64,000 nt of DNA from Phlebotomus papatasi (lineage: Eukaryota; Arthropoda; Insecta; Diptera; Psychodidae). Of this stretch, positions 47,875 through 58,104 are shown one piece after another. Each line of letters begins with the position of its first letter. The stretch's first letter is position 1. The stretch spans positions 43,720,712-43,784,711 of the forward strand of contig NC_077224.1 in the NCBI RefSeq assembly GCF_024763615.1. The letters run 5' to 3'. The notes under the pieces are model-generated. The model did no database searches, was not told the DNA's origin, and was given only the letters and a program-made list of their open reading frames with translations. The position numbers and the translations under genes are program-made.

Positions 47875-48025
47875 ATTCATTCATTTTCAACCGCTTATCC
47901 CTATTGGGGTCGCGGGCCCATGACATCCAAATTAGCAGCCCACGCTTGTCGATCCTCCGCCACTTCAGGACGATATTCGGGTTCGATCTCGAGGCGCTTC
48001 CACGCAAGATTCTGAATTTTATCTG
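47875..48025 (-). mobile_element. LINE remnant, same family as 22.7 and 30.5 kb
   Basis: The minus strand translates as WKRLEIEPEYRPEVAEDRQA then WAANLDVMGPRPQ before a stop, the extreme C-terminus of the LINE polyprotein. The 3' tail is a GAAT tandem (AATGAATGAATG). Everything upstream is missing. Confidence 0.8.
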
Positions 48026-49905
48026 AAATTTATCTGAAATAGATCAAATGTAGCATATTCATCAAACGTAAAAGAGAGAATGTGAAACACATTCTTAAAA
48101 ATATTTTTATTTAAAGTGCCCTATAAAGCATATTTCTATGTTCTCAAATCTCAGACTACAGCGCCTCTGGTGTCAATTATACAATAAATGCTAGTTCTAG
48201 AGAATTGTCGGTCGTTTATATGCGTTTCACTTTCTCTAAAAAAAAAGAATCAAATTGGTGTAGCACAGTTAGAGTTACGGTGAGTTTTATATAAAAAGAA
48301 CTACAATATAGGATTTGCTTATATCATCCCAGGCAATAGACAAAATATCACAAGGTCCTAAACATCCGTAAAAGAGTTCAAAATTGTTCAATACTAAAGC
48401 AAATTTTAAGATTTTATTTAGTTTTAGAGATGATTCGAGAAACAAATTTATGATTAAGGAATCGACTCTCTTATAGCTAAAACAAATTTATCACTACCTG
48501 TGGACTCCAAGAAGTACTAAAGCAATAGCAGAACAATGTCCACACCCTTCTTCATTTACAAAGGTTTTTGCAATGAGATTCAAGGTTGAGGTATATTCTC
48601 AAAGAATTTGCTATGCGGTAAGGATCAAAGCTGGAAGCGCTTTTACTTATAAATGTGTAATAGGACCCTTAAATTCAACCCTTTATAACCATTCAATAAG
48701 AAATAATGACATGAGAATGTCTGCTGAAATGGTTCTCATTGGATTTAATAGTCATCTTACATAAAGAATTTTCTCAATAGTGCAGTTTTGGGAGAAGCGA
48801 AAGAAAAGTTCTTCCGTATTCATGAGAATTAAATTGAATTAAAACTTTTATGCTTCTTCTTGGCTTTAGTTTCTAACAAGATTTTTTTTCCCAAAGATGT
48901 TCTCCAACTTTAACACCAAAATTACCCTTTCTGGCTGAATTTATAGATGCATGCCTTAAATGCAAAATAGCAAATACTGAGGATATCATGTGTGTAAAAT
49001 TACAAATGAATGGTGTCATTTTCAGACTCGATGACATTTTTATACTGTCGTCTTTGGTGTGTTTTCTTTCACAGATTAAATTAAAAGAGGAGGACAAGAA
49101 ACACATATTGCAGCAGATTCTTAAAAAAAAGTAAAGAGAAAAAAAGAGCAGAAAAATGTCCATTGAACAAGACGAGTGATGAAAAAATATCTCCCAAAAG
49201 ACATAAACATTATCTCTTGAGACAAACAAAATCGACGTGATAAATATTTCTGTGCTTGAAATTAAACATGAGAATTTTCAATAAAATAAATTTTCCGTAT
49301 ATTTAAATAAATGTTGTTTCTTAATCGAATATTTGCTGTTAAATTATTTTTTTTTTCATCGTCGTCATGGTAAATGTGCTGATTCGACGACAAGACCAGC
49401 AGACGGCTATAAATGACGCAATTTGGAAGATGGTGCAGATTCAGAAGCTTAAATGATATTTTGGAAGATATCGTGCTAGTGAAGATTATTTTATCAGAGA
49501 TAAGGCATCATGTTGTACTTGCAATAAAAATTAAGAAACATTATAGCACTGCTTTCATTTGCTTTAAAAAAAATTAGCGATAATTTTAAATCTTCTTTTA
49601 GATATCGAACATCAGACGAAAGCATGATACCACGTGACTTTAGTATAAACAACTAAAAATTTCAAATAAATATTTTTTTAAAGGCGTGATAACGAATCTC
49701 AGCTTACCAAAATGCCGAAATGCCCCAAAACTATTTTCGTACATTTTACTAATTTTAATAAAGTTTTAGATATCAAATTCACGAAGAAAAACACTATTTC
49801 CAGTTAGACAATATTTTAGTAGAACTATACTAATTCATAGATCACATCAAAATTTGCCAAAACAGCTTCGAAATAAAACACAATTGAATTTAGAATTAAG
49901 GGGCG
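48026..49905. other. Unique DNA, no gene recognised
   Basis: Moderately AT-rich. The 118-codon minus frame 48873-49229 is hydrophobic at first but has no signature. Confidence 0.35.
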
Positions 49906-49907
49906 TC

Positions 49908-50900
49908 AAAGCGGGTCCCGGTCAAAATCTCGAAAAGAAAAATCCCGAACACCAAAATTCTGAACATCAAAATTCCGAACCCCAAAATCCTGAAGGGGCT
50001 AAAATCCCGTAAACCAAAATTCCGAATTTTTAAAACTGCTATACCTACTCGATTGCACCCACACTTGCTAGAGGCAACACGAATTTTCTGTGTTTTTGGA
50101 AATTATTCCACATTATCCTCGGTCTAATTTCGTGCCTTTCAAGATTTTGAGAGTTTGGGATTTTGTTCTTTTCGTAATTTCAACGAATGGGATTTTGTTT
50201 TCGGTATTTTGTCTCTACAGGATTTTGGCTCTCTGTCATTTTGGCGTTCAGGATTATGACCCATTCGAGATTTTGATTTATCGTAATTTTAGTTTTTCCG
50301 GATTTCGACACATTCGGAATTTCGGTCAGTTCAAAATTTTGGCTTCCAAAATTTTGACCCATTCGGTATTTTGTCTCTTGGGGATTTTGACTTTCCGGAA
50401 ATATTGGCTTTCGGGATTATGACTTCTTGAGATTTTGAGTTTCAGAATTTTGCCACATTATTGTGGATTTTGGCATATCGAAATTTTAATCCATTGAAGA
50501 TTGCGACCCATTCGGGATTTTGGCTTTTAGAATTTTGACCTATTCGAAATTTTGTCTTTTCAGGATCTTAGCTTTCGAGATTTTGACCCCCAACATTTTG
50601 GCCTGCCAAAATCCCGAACGCCAAAATCCCGAACGCCAAAATCTCGAAAGAGCCAAAATCCCGAAAGCCGAAATCCTGAATGTTCAAAATCCTGGAAAGG
50701 ATGAAATTATATGAATGATGATGTGCAGAATAATTACCCAAGACAAAGAAAAATTCCCTTTGCCTCCAGCAAGCGCCGGTGCAATCGTGGGACTAGCTAT
50801 GACGTTTTTAAGAATTCGGGATTTTGGCTTTCGGGATTCTGTGTTCGGGATTTCGGCTTTCGAGATTTTGGCCACCTACATTTTGGCCTATCTCGCTCCA
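49908..50900. mobile_element. Expanded fold-back element built of CCAAAATCCCGAA units
   Basis: The left side (49913-50030) is a tandem of units like CAAAATCCCGAACACC. The middle and right (50150-50880) are tandems of the complementary unit GGGATTTTGGCTTTC, with a second block of CCAAAATCCCGAACG units at 50586-50690. Two copies of the core seen at 42.6 kb (TTGCACCC.CACTTGC; AATTATTC.ACATTATC) lie in opposite orientation at about 50050-50120 and 50700-50790, so one element seems nested in or fused to another. Open frames over the tandem are an artefact of the unit length. Confidence 0.75.
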
Positions 50901-51724
50901 AAACGTATCCAAAAATGAACGAAATTGCCAAAGCCAATTTTGAAAAAAATCAGTAAAACCTAATTTTCTTTCACGTTTTAAGGGAATAAGGAAAGAATGA
51001 GAGTTGAGAAGGAGAAAAGAAAGTGATTAGTCTCAAGAGGATCACAAGAGAATCTCAAGAGGAATGTGCTTTCCGGAGTGGTTGAACTTTGACCTTGAAT
51101 AATCAACATGGCTATTTTTCAGTGAAAGGTATATATGGAGGAAATATTTAGCTGGGCTACCTCTATATCGTATTCGAAAATTACCGAAATCGATTTGATT
51201 AAAATTTGTCTTCGTCGTGGAATTCAAGCGATACTTTTACTTGCTGAAACTCAAGAGGTTAGAACTAATTCAGTTTTGTAAGGGTATCCAAGACCTTTCC
51301 GACGGCACCATATGTGCTCTTGTCGATTGGGAAATAAACATTCAAAATTCTTTAACTTTTGATATATTCGTAAATAAATTCGTACTAAATGTCCACTTGA
51401 AGAAAAACACGCTTTCTTAACTGAATTTATGCACTAAAGAAGAATTTAGCTCTTCGGGTTAAGATCGGTTTTATAATGCTTTACTTGGTTGAAGAATGCA
51501 ACAAGGCGAGAAGAAATTGTTTCTTGGGTTGAATATCTGTCTGCTTCTCATAGATTTGCAATGATAACAATACTCAGCTTCCTGTACAGACCTGATAAAA
51601 AGGTACTTGTCAAGTACTACTTGAGCTAAATTTGTTTAAGTTACACAATGATAAAAAGTAATAACAGATAATCAGTGCTCTCTTGAGAGATTATAATCAC
51701 AAGATTTTCAGTTTCATACGAAAG
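50901..51724. other. Spacer upstream of the acetyltransferase array
   Basis: Unique DNA. A GATAAAAAG word (51650-51658) followed by ATCAGTGC (51671-51678) is a weak promoter candidate for the next gene. TTTTCAGT at 51705-51712 could be a splice acceptor or an initiator. Confidence 0.3.
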
Positions 51725-52408
51725 ATGAATCCAACAAGATTGTTCCTGAAAGATCGTAAAATTCTCTTGAGAGTGGCAGAAAAAAGTGATTACGACAAAA
51801 CTCTTCAGTTTCTAAGGAAACATTTCTATCCCTACGATACCTTTGGTCAAGGAAACTCACAATGCCGAGAGGATGAGGAAATTGAGATGCAATCCATTGA
51901 CTCAGGTACATCAGTTCTTGCCATATCAGATGACAGCAAGATGGAATTGGTTGGAGTTTCCTTAGCTCGAGATTTCCGTGAACACGATTCCCGTAAACTT
52001 CTGAAGAGATTGCAGAACCTTTCTGATCAACGTGGCCATCCTACCGATCTCGATGGACTTATATTCCTTGAAGAATTGAAGCTGCGATCGGAAGTTTGTC
52101 GTCGATTTGGAATAAATGAAGTTCTTTATACATCTCTTACATGTGTTAGAGAAGATTTCCGAAAATTAACCCTGTCTAATATTCTTATTGACAAGACCAT
52201 TGAATGTGGAGCTAAACTGGGATTCAAGTTTGCCTTCGGATTGACGCTTGCCGAAATACCTTATATATTTATGAGATCTTTACAATATCAAACGTTTTAT
52301 TCTCTGAAATTTGTGGACTATGTAAATTACCGTGGAATACGTGTGTTTAGCCATTTTCCTCCAGAAGCAATTGCTAATGTTGCAGGAAAACCTATCAAAA
52401 TCCAATAA
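51725..52408 (+). CDS. Arylalkylamine N-acetyltransferase-like protein, array gene 1
   Basis: A single-exon frame of 227 codons, close to the usual 210-280 of the insect family. The ATG at 51725 is chosen because the paralogues start at the same residue; the frame is open upstream but has no earlier ATG. Visible features: N-terminal strand/helix ILLRVAEKSDYDKTLQFLRK; RKHFYPYD (residues 31-38) where characterised insect enzymes have an acidic E-P motif holding the catalytic glutamate; a central ELVGVSLAR strand; motif A at 146-151 reading RKLTLS instead of R-x-x-G-x-A; and a C-terminal FVDYxNYRG..VFSHFPPEA. Members of this GNAT family transfer acetyl from acetyl-CoA to dopamine, serotonin, tyramine or other amines in the cytosol. 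The loop glycine is lost, so activity is uncertain. The carboxy half is the most divergent of the four. AATAAA occurs over the stop and at 52511. Confidence 0.8.
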   Translation: MNPTRLFLKDRKILLRVAEKSDYDKTLQFLRKHFYPYDTFGQGNSQCREDEEIEMQSIDSGTSVLAISDDSKMELVGVSLARDFREHDSRKLLKRLQNLSDQRGHPTDLDGLIFLEELKLRSEVCRRFGINEVLYTSLTCVREDFRKLTLSNILIDKTIECGAKLGFKFAFGLTLAEIPYIFMRSLQYQTFYSLKFVDYVNYRGIRVFSHFPPEAIANVAGKPIKIQ

Positions 52409-52510
52409 ATGAAATGAATATGAAACTGAAACAAATCTATCATTAACGAACTTAGTCTGGATTCGACCAAATCTTCTAACGACAAGAACATTTATTCAAA
52501 GAGCGATATT

Positions 52511-52516
52511 AATAAA
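52511..52516 (+). terminator. Candidate poly(A) signal of array gene 1
   Basis: AATAAA about 100 nt past the stop codon; another overlaps the stop itself (52404). Confidence 0.45.
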
Positions 52517-52575
52517 ATTAAAGGTTTAGACATACAGCTTAGGTGGCTTAGGTAGATTCCCTAACTTCATAACAG

Positions 52576-53108
52576 TTAACCCTCTAACGGTGTTTTCTTT
52601 AATATGCGAAAAAAAGTTCTAAAACAATGTTTTCTAGAATAATTATGATCCAATAAAGTCGAAAAAACCATACATTCTTCATTATCTCTTTTAGTTTAGG
52701 CACTAGGTGAGAAAATATAAAAAATTTTTGAAACTATTTTTGCTTCTAAAATTCATATTTTTAGTTTTTTCAAATTTTTTAAATAAAATATACAAAGTAG
52801 AATGACATATCTTTCAGTAAAAAATAAATTTGTTTTAGTCAGATAACTTTAAATCGGTATTTTTATGGAAATTGGAAATGATTTTTTTTTGCACAAATAT
52901 TTTTTGTTGCTTTTCTCTGATCTGACACACAAAACTGGGAATAGCAACAAAACGAAGAGTCAAAATGAGTTCAAACTTTCAAGAGATGTTTATAAGACTA
53001 TTACCGAGGACACTATAGCACTTTTAAATAAATAAAACCTTTATTGCCGCTGTAAATGTGATTTTTGTGAAGACCGCCTGGAGGCAGTCTTACCCGTTAG
53101 AGGGTTAA
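52576..53108. mobile_element. TTAA-flanked MITE between array genes 1 and 2
   Basis: TTAACCCTCTAACGGTG at the left and CCGTTAGAGGGTTAA at the right are inverted, and TTAA is duplicated at both borders. That is the target signature of piggyBac-type elements (family knowledge). It is non-coding. Confidence 0.8.
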
Positions 53109-53240
53109 GATCTTATGACACATTTTAACTGAGTATTGAATTAATAAAGGCGAATGATCATTAGATTCTGAAAATTAATTGCTCTTTACAATTTTGGTAC
53201 CTTCGAAAATTGGGATGAATGTCTAGTCTGAAGCTGTACC

Positions 53241-54199
53241 TTTACTCTTTCGCGTCACACTTTTATTCAGCAGATGAATTCATGTGAAATTGAGTTTTTC
53301 CTAATGCTTTATGATCAAATATAATAGTTCTGAGAGGAAAAAAATGTCCTTTGCGTGAAAACTCGGAAAAACCCTGGGTCATATATGACCCTATTGTCCT
53401 CAAGGAAAGTGTACAAAACATTTTCAAAATCTATATCACGGGCTTTTTAAGAGTTTTTTTTGCTTGAAGTTATTAATTTGGCCAAAACCATGGCAGACTG
53501 GATTGTCTTGATGAACACTGTACTCCTGGTTTTCAAGGAATCTTCCTGGTAATCCCTTGAACAGTCACTGTCACAATATTTTGAGTGGTATTTGGTAAAA
53601 ATAAACTTATCTACATATTTATTCACACACAATACAATTGCACGATATTGGACGCTTGCAGAATACTTTAAAATACTGCAAAATATGTTATAATTCATCA
53701 GATATAAGATGAAATTTCCAGGAGCAGGATGTCCCACCTGCATTTCACAAAGAAAAACAATGTCCCAACTACATTTCGCTATAGCTTTGGGACGAAAACA
53801 CTGTTATCCTTGGGGACAATAGGGTCATATATGACCCGGAATATTCTACACGCTTTTCTGGAAAATTGAGAGTAGTTTATTATATCAAAATATGCAATAT
53901 ACACTCTTTGGATATTCTATTTTGTGTTTCTAAAGAACTTTTTGCTGAAAAAAATAAATTAATATAAAAAATGTTGAAAAAGAAAAGTCATTTCACAAAG
54001 TTGGAAATTAGTGATTTTTGATCTCAAATATTTTCTTTTCCTGAATATCTGGAGTCTTGAGAAAATTAGCCAAGAATCTTACATCCTTCTATTATGATGT
54101 CGTGCACAAACCGATAGATTTCAATTAATGTAAATAGTCAAAAAAAATTGTTTTTTCCCCGGGTCATATATGACCCTAATGACGCGAAAGAGTTAAAAC
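53241..54199. mobile_element. TIR element with ACTCTTTCGCGTCA ends and three ATATAT palindromes
   Basis: ACTCTTTCGCGTCA at 53244 is mirrored by TGACGCGAAAGAGT at 54179-54192. Inside, the 16-bp perfect palindrome GGGTCATATATGACCC occurs three times (53376, 53822, 54161). The first two lie in a further inverted repeat with CTATTGTCC / GGACAATAG. It is non-coding apart from an unrecognised 98-codon frame (53447-53743 minus). Confidence 0.65.
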
Positions 54200-54204
54200 T
54201 ACTG

Positions 54205-54840
54205 TCGCTCCATATACCGTCTACCGGTTCACAACCGATTTGAGCCAATTCATAAACCACCCAAAACATTCTTCAGAATTGCTTGATTGGAGTAATACAT
54301 TGATTCTCGGTCAAAAATTATTTATCGGTTTATAGACGGTTCATTTACAGGTGCATAACCGATTTGAATCTGTTCAGAGTTGTCAGAAATTCCAAGACTT
54401 TTCCAACGAGCCCAAACATTAATAACTTCTATTAAGAGATAAGCTCACTAGAGCCTTTTTGACATTTCAACCTTTAAAAAAACCGTTATTAGGATTACTC
54501 AAAACTGAATTTATTTGTAATTTTACAGTATTCTCAGTCTAACATGAAGCAAAAAAAACACAAAAATCTTTTAAATATTTCACTAATCCACAGATTAATT
54601 TTATAACAGAATAATCCTGAGACTGAAAAAAACTTTCGAGGTCCCAATTCGTTGAACAAAGACGGATAGACGAACTGCAGAACGTCATTTCTCAGGAATC
54701 ATCCGAAAAACGAAGATATGTTGAGAAAAGTGTCTCTGTGGAGTGGAAGATGGAAATTTGGGGGGGGGGGGGCTGGAAATAACGAGGGATTACATACTAA
54801 TACCGGTGTCTCTGTGGAGTTTCAGCAATAAAATGTAAAA
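54205..54840 (+). repeat. Dispersed mosaic repeat, copy
   Basis: It contains ACCGGTTCACAACCGATTTG, ATCGGTTTATAGACGGTTCA, GACGGATAGACGAA, ACGTCATTTCTCAGGAATCA and a GTGGAGTGGAAGATGGAAAT end with a run of G at about 54761-54771. Same family as 23.7 and 36.1 kb. Confidence 0.6.
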
Positions 54841-55484
54841 ATGTAGTGCAATTCATTGTCTAAGTGGAGATAATGATACTAAGACATAGCAGTATAATTG
54901 ATGTAAATGAAGTAGAAGAAAAAGTGAATAGCACCATAACGTAGTTTAAAGACGATCGTGAAACAGTAAACAACACTTTAAAATTGCTAAAGTTTACAAT
55001 CCAAAGAAAATTGCCTTTTCTATCACTTGAAATTTTCATTGAAAATTTCCTATCGCCAATATCCGTTTTAGTCAAACAATAGTAAGAGAATAGTGCAATT
55101 TTTTTCCAATTCTCCAATTAATATTTTGTTTCGTTCTTAAGTTTTTAAAACTCCATTTTTACAAATTTCTTAACGTCGATATTGGCTGGCAAGAAAGAAA
55201 TGTTACAAAATGAGTTATTATATTCATCCAATACTTAAAGTATAAAGAAATAAAAATAAAGTGTATAAAGTAATAAAGTATTCTTGACGTGAAGTAGAGC
55301 ATAAGCTCAATATTTGTGTTAAGTCTACAACAGATTAGATAAGGCAGTTTCCTAACACAAATATCCCTAAGTAAGATGACTGACAAGAGGACAATATTTT
55401 AAATTTCAAAATCAACATTAAAGTGATAATAAATTTCAGCCTAGAAAACTCCGAGAAATCAATTGACTCCCTTTACTTCCCACT
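54841..55484. other. Spacer upstream of array gene 2
   Basis: AT-rich; AAATTTCAGC at about 55432-55441 could be a splice acceptor for a non-coding leader exon. No TATA/initiator pair as clear as for array gene 4. Confidence 0.3.
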
Positions 55485-56186
55485 ATGAACCTAACAAGAT
55501 TGTTCTTAAAAGATCGTAAAATTATCTTGAGAGTGGCAGAAAAAAGTGATTACGACAAAACTCTTCAGTTTCTAAGGAAGCATTACTATCCCTACGATGA
55601 TCTTTCCAAAGGAAGCACTCAATCTCGAGAGGATGAAGAAATCGAAATGGAGTCAATTGATTCAGGTACTTCCGTTCTTGCGGAAACTGATGACCATGAA
55701 AAGGAGTTGATTGGAGTCGCCTTATCCCGAACTTTTCGTGAAGATGATACTCGTAAAGTTCTAAGACGTTTGCAAAATATTTCTGATCAACGTGGATATC
55801 CCAATGATCTCGATGCGATTATTTTTCTGGAAGACCTTAAGCTGCGATCGAAAATTTGCCAACGATTCAATGTTGATAAAGCTTGTTATGCTGCAGTAAT
55901 AGGCATTTGTGAAAATTACAGAAGGCTCGGACTAGCTAGTATTCTCACAGAAAAGAAATTTGAATGTGCAGCTAAATTAGGATTTAGTGTAGCTTTTTCA
56001 GTAGCTGTCACTAATCTTGGGGAAGCTCTTAACAAATCTGTAGCATTCCAGCAGTTTTATTCGATGAAATTTGTCGATTACAAGGACTATCGAGGACGAC
56101 ATGTCTTTAGTCATTTTCCACCAGAAGCAATTGCATCAGTGGGTTTCAAAATACTTGAATTACCTTCAACAAATAATGAAAAATAG
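55485..56186 (+). CDS. Arylalkylamine N-acetyltransferase-like protein, array gene 2
   Basis: Single exon, 233 codons, ATG at 55485. It aligns without gaps to the other three over about 220 residues. It is the only copy keeping the canonical acetyl-CoA loop: R146-R-L-G149-L-A151, followed by the helix SILTEKKFECAAKLGF. Other conserved points: HYYPYDD (33-39), with Asp38 where the catalytic Glu of characterised insect enzymes is expected; CQRFNVDKACYAAVI (125-139) before the loop; Ser185 in the segment where the family keeps catalytic serines; and FVDYKDYRGRHVFSHFPPEA at 197-216. A tail of about six polar residues (PSTNNEK) is unique to this copy. Of the four it is the best candidate for a working enzyme. 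The substrate cannot be read from the sequence. Confidence 0.82.
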   Translation: MNLTRLFLKDRKIILRVAEKSDYDKTLQFLRKHYYPYDDLSKGSTQSREDEEIEMESIDSGTSVLAETDDHEKELIGVALSRTFREDDTRKVLRRLQNISDQRGYPNDLDAIIFLEDLKLRSKICQRFNVDKACYAAVIGICENYRRLGLASILTEKKFECAAKLGFSVAFSVAVTNLGEALNKSVAFQQFYSMKFVDYKDYRGRHVFSHFPPEAIASVGFKILELPSTNNEK

Positions 56187-56984
56187 ATCAGTAAGACTAG
56201 TTTCTCAGTAGAATTGATTAATACTAGAATATCATAATTGATAAGTATTTTTTAAAGTTTTTAGATTAAAAAATATCAATTTGAAAAATTTACTACTTTG
56301 TAAACGATTCCTATGCAGTAAAACATTCTAACGAGCTTGAAGAGTGACACGAATGGCTGAAGCTTTTACTGACACAAATTTCAAAAGACTTGTAGAATTT
56401 TGATGAAATCATAATCTATATTAAAGTCGTAATGTTAAATCGAAAGTATAACGTTTAACAATAGTTAAGAGCTTAGACTATCACGCAAATTTAATTCAAC
56501 TTTGGACTAAATCTCGTAAGGAAAGGCATTTTCAATGTTGAAATTGTAGAGAAAACTTAAGTTTAAGATTTATAAAATCGAGTTAGGTTTTAAGAAATTT
56601 TAACTCTTTGAAATTTTTACTAACAAAGTTTTCAGTGACAATTTGCAATATCAGTATAACAATTTATAGCAAAGGTATTTATTATTAAATAATTACACAT
56701 CAAATTTAAGATATTATCGGTTTCATCGTCCGTTGCCGTATCTCCATTTCTGTTCGTAGCCTGCACCAAATGCAGATACAACAACGGCCGATGCAACCAA
56801 CAATATTCTAACATAATTACGTTATACTTTTATTGATTGACAGATTTTTTTTCCTTTCCATTATAAATTTTTTGTACTATTTTCTTGATTTTCAAATTAA
56901 CAAATTATTTGATAAAATAAAATTTGTATTTTCATTTACCTCACACTTAGAAAATTAAGAAATAAGAACAAAGTTAACACTAAG
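56187..56984. other. AT-rich spacer between array genes 2 and 3
   Basis: AT-rich and mostly featureless; holds the possible peptide exon described at 56723-56807. Confidence 0.35.
56723..56807 (-). pseudogene. Possible small secreted-peptide exon, related to 37.6 kb
   Basis: On the minus strand, after a TAG (56808-56810), a frame one base in reads ILLVASAVVVSAFGAGYEQK then WRYGNGR and stops: a textbook-looking signal-peptide core and cleavage region followed by a 12-residue tail. There is no in-frame ATG. Many insect cuticle and secreted-peptide genes put only the first few codons in exon 1, which would explain this, but the upstream region is purine-rich and no first exon is identified. It aligns at DNA level with 37591-37689. 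It could be a decayed gene pair or part of an unknown repeat. Confidence 0.25.
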
Positions 56985-57202
56985 TAGGGGAAAGTACTCT
57001 CCCTTCGAACGTTCATGCCTTCGAATACTATGAATTCTCTCTTAATTTTCGTAAGAGACTTACACATTTCTATTAAATATTAGTTAGATTATCATCAATT
57101 ATTGATAATTACGTGATAATTATGTTGAAGTCTTAGGAAAAATAAAAGAAAATTCACATTATTCGAAGGCATGAACGTTCGAAGGGAGAGTACTTTCCCC
57201 TA
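56985..57202. mobile_element. 218-bp MITE between array genes 2 and 3
   Basis: Perfect inverted ends of at least 43 bp begin TAGGGGAAAGTACTCTCCCT and continue TCGAACGTTCATGCCTTCGAA. The identical arms suggest a young insertion. The terminal TA may be the target duplication. Confidence 0.9.
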
Positions 57203-57420
57203 ATGCTTTACTTTTGTATTAGTATACATTATAAGTTCATTATCTATGGAAGCATTTCTACAGATTAAATAAAGATTATTTTTATCAGAAATCTCTGAAA
57301 TGGTTTGCATGAGTTGACTGTCAAAAATATGAATTTAAAGTCTCACAATAAATACAAAAAACGATAACAAATTTTAGCAAATGACTTGAAGATCCCAAAT
57401 GAATTAGTGTACTTTAAAAT
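57203..57420. other. Short upstream region of array gene 3
   Basis: Only about 220 bp separate the MITE from the ATG. AATTTTAGC at about 57370-57378 could be an acceptor. No clear TATA/initiator pair. Confidence 0.3.
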
Positions 57421-58104
57421 ATGAATCCAACAAGATTGTTCCTGAAAGATCGCAAAATTCTCTTGAGAGTGGCAGAAAAGAGTGATTACGACAAAACTCT
57501 TCAGTTTCTAAGAAAGTATTTCTATCCCTACGATACCTTTGGTCAAGGAAACTCACAATGTCGCGAGGATGAGGAGATTGAGATGCAATCCATTGACTCA
57601 GGTACATCAGTTCTTGCCATATCTGATGACAGCAAGATGGAGCTGGTTGGAGTTTCCTTAGCTCGAGGTTTCCGTGAAAATAATTCCCGTAAACTTCTCA
57701 AGAGATTGCAGAACCTTTCTGATCAACGTGGACATCCTAGCGATCTCGATGGAATTATTTTCCTTGAAGAATTGAAACTGCGATCGCAGGTTTGTCAACG
57801 ATTCAATGTTGATAAAGCTTGTTATGCTGCAGTGATAAGCATTCATGATGATTTTAAAAGGCTCAGACTGGGTAATATTCTTGTTGAAAAAAGTATCGAA
57901 TGCGCTGCTAAAATGGGATTTAATGTTGCTTTCGGGATAACTATGTCAAGTCCCGGGGATGCTATTAGAAAGTCTCTAGCATTTCAGACCCTTTACACAA
58001 TGAAATTTATTGATTACAAGGATTATAGGGGCCGACATGTCTTCAGCAATTTTGCACCAGAAGCCACTGCTACCGTAGGTTACAGAATTCCTAGATTAAA
58101 GTAA
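57421..58104 (+). CDS. Arylalkylamine N-acetyltransferase-like protein, array gene 3 (mosaic)
   Basis: Single exon, 227 codons, ATG at 57421. Residues 1-121 differ from array gene 1 at only six positions (33, 83, 86, 87, 107, 111). From residue 122 on it departs from gene 1 and instead matches gene 2, being identical to it at 125-139 and sharing YKDYRGRHVFS near the end. Same fold elements as its neighbours: KYFYPYDT (32-39), acetyl-CoA loop at 146-151 reading KRLRLG with Arg in place of the loop Gly, Ser185 kept, FIDYKDYRG..VFSNFAPEA at the end. The pattern points to gene conversion or unequal crossover with gene 1. Upstream sequence is not shared with gene 1. Confidence 0.8.
   Translation: MNPTRLFLKDRKILLRVAEKSDYDKTLQFLRKYFYPYDTFGQGNSQCREDEEIEMQSIDSGTSVLAISDDSKMELVGVSLARGFRENNSRKLLKRLQNLSDQRGHPSDLDGIIFLEELKLRSQVCQRFNVDKACYAAVISIHDDFKRLRLGNILVEKSIECAAKMGFNVAFGITMSSPGDAIRKSLAFQTLYTMKFIDYKDYRGRHVFSNFAPEATATVGYRIPRLK

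Noticed and set aside
49911..50900. CRISPR-like spaced repeats
   Set aside because: The units are contiguous or irregular, vary in sequence, occur in both orientations and lack unique equal-length spacers; the DNA is eukaryotic.
49911..50956. Several long frames with repeating residues at 50090-50422, 50520-50714 and 50711-50956
   Set aside because: They are produced by a short tandem unit (CCAAAATCCCGAA and its complement) and not by coding sequence.
51683..51724. Upstream extension of array gene 1 by 14 codons
   Set aside because: The frame is open but begins with TTG, not ATG, and the paralogues start at the ATG of 51725.
51714..51911. Minus-strand frames over the array genes (also at 57404-57607 and 57658-57846)
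   Set aside because: They are antisense shadows of conserved codons in the acetyltransferase-like genes.
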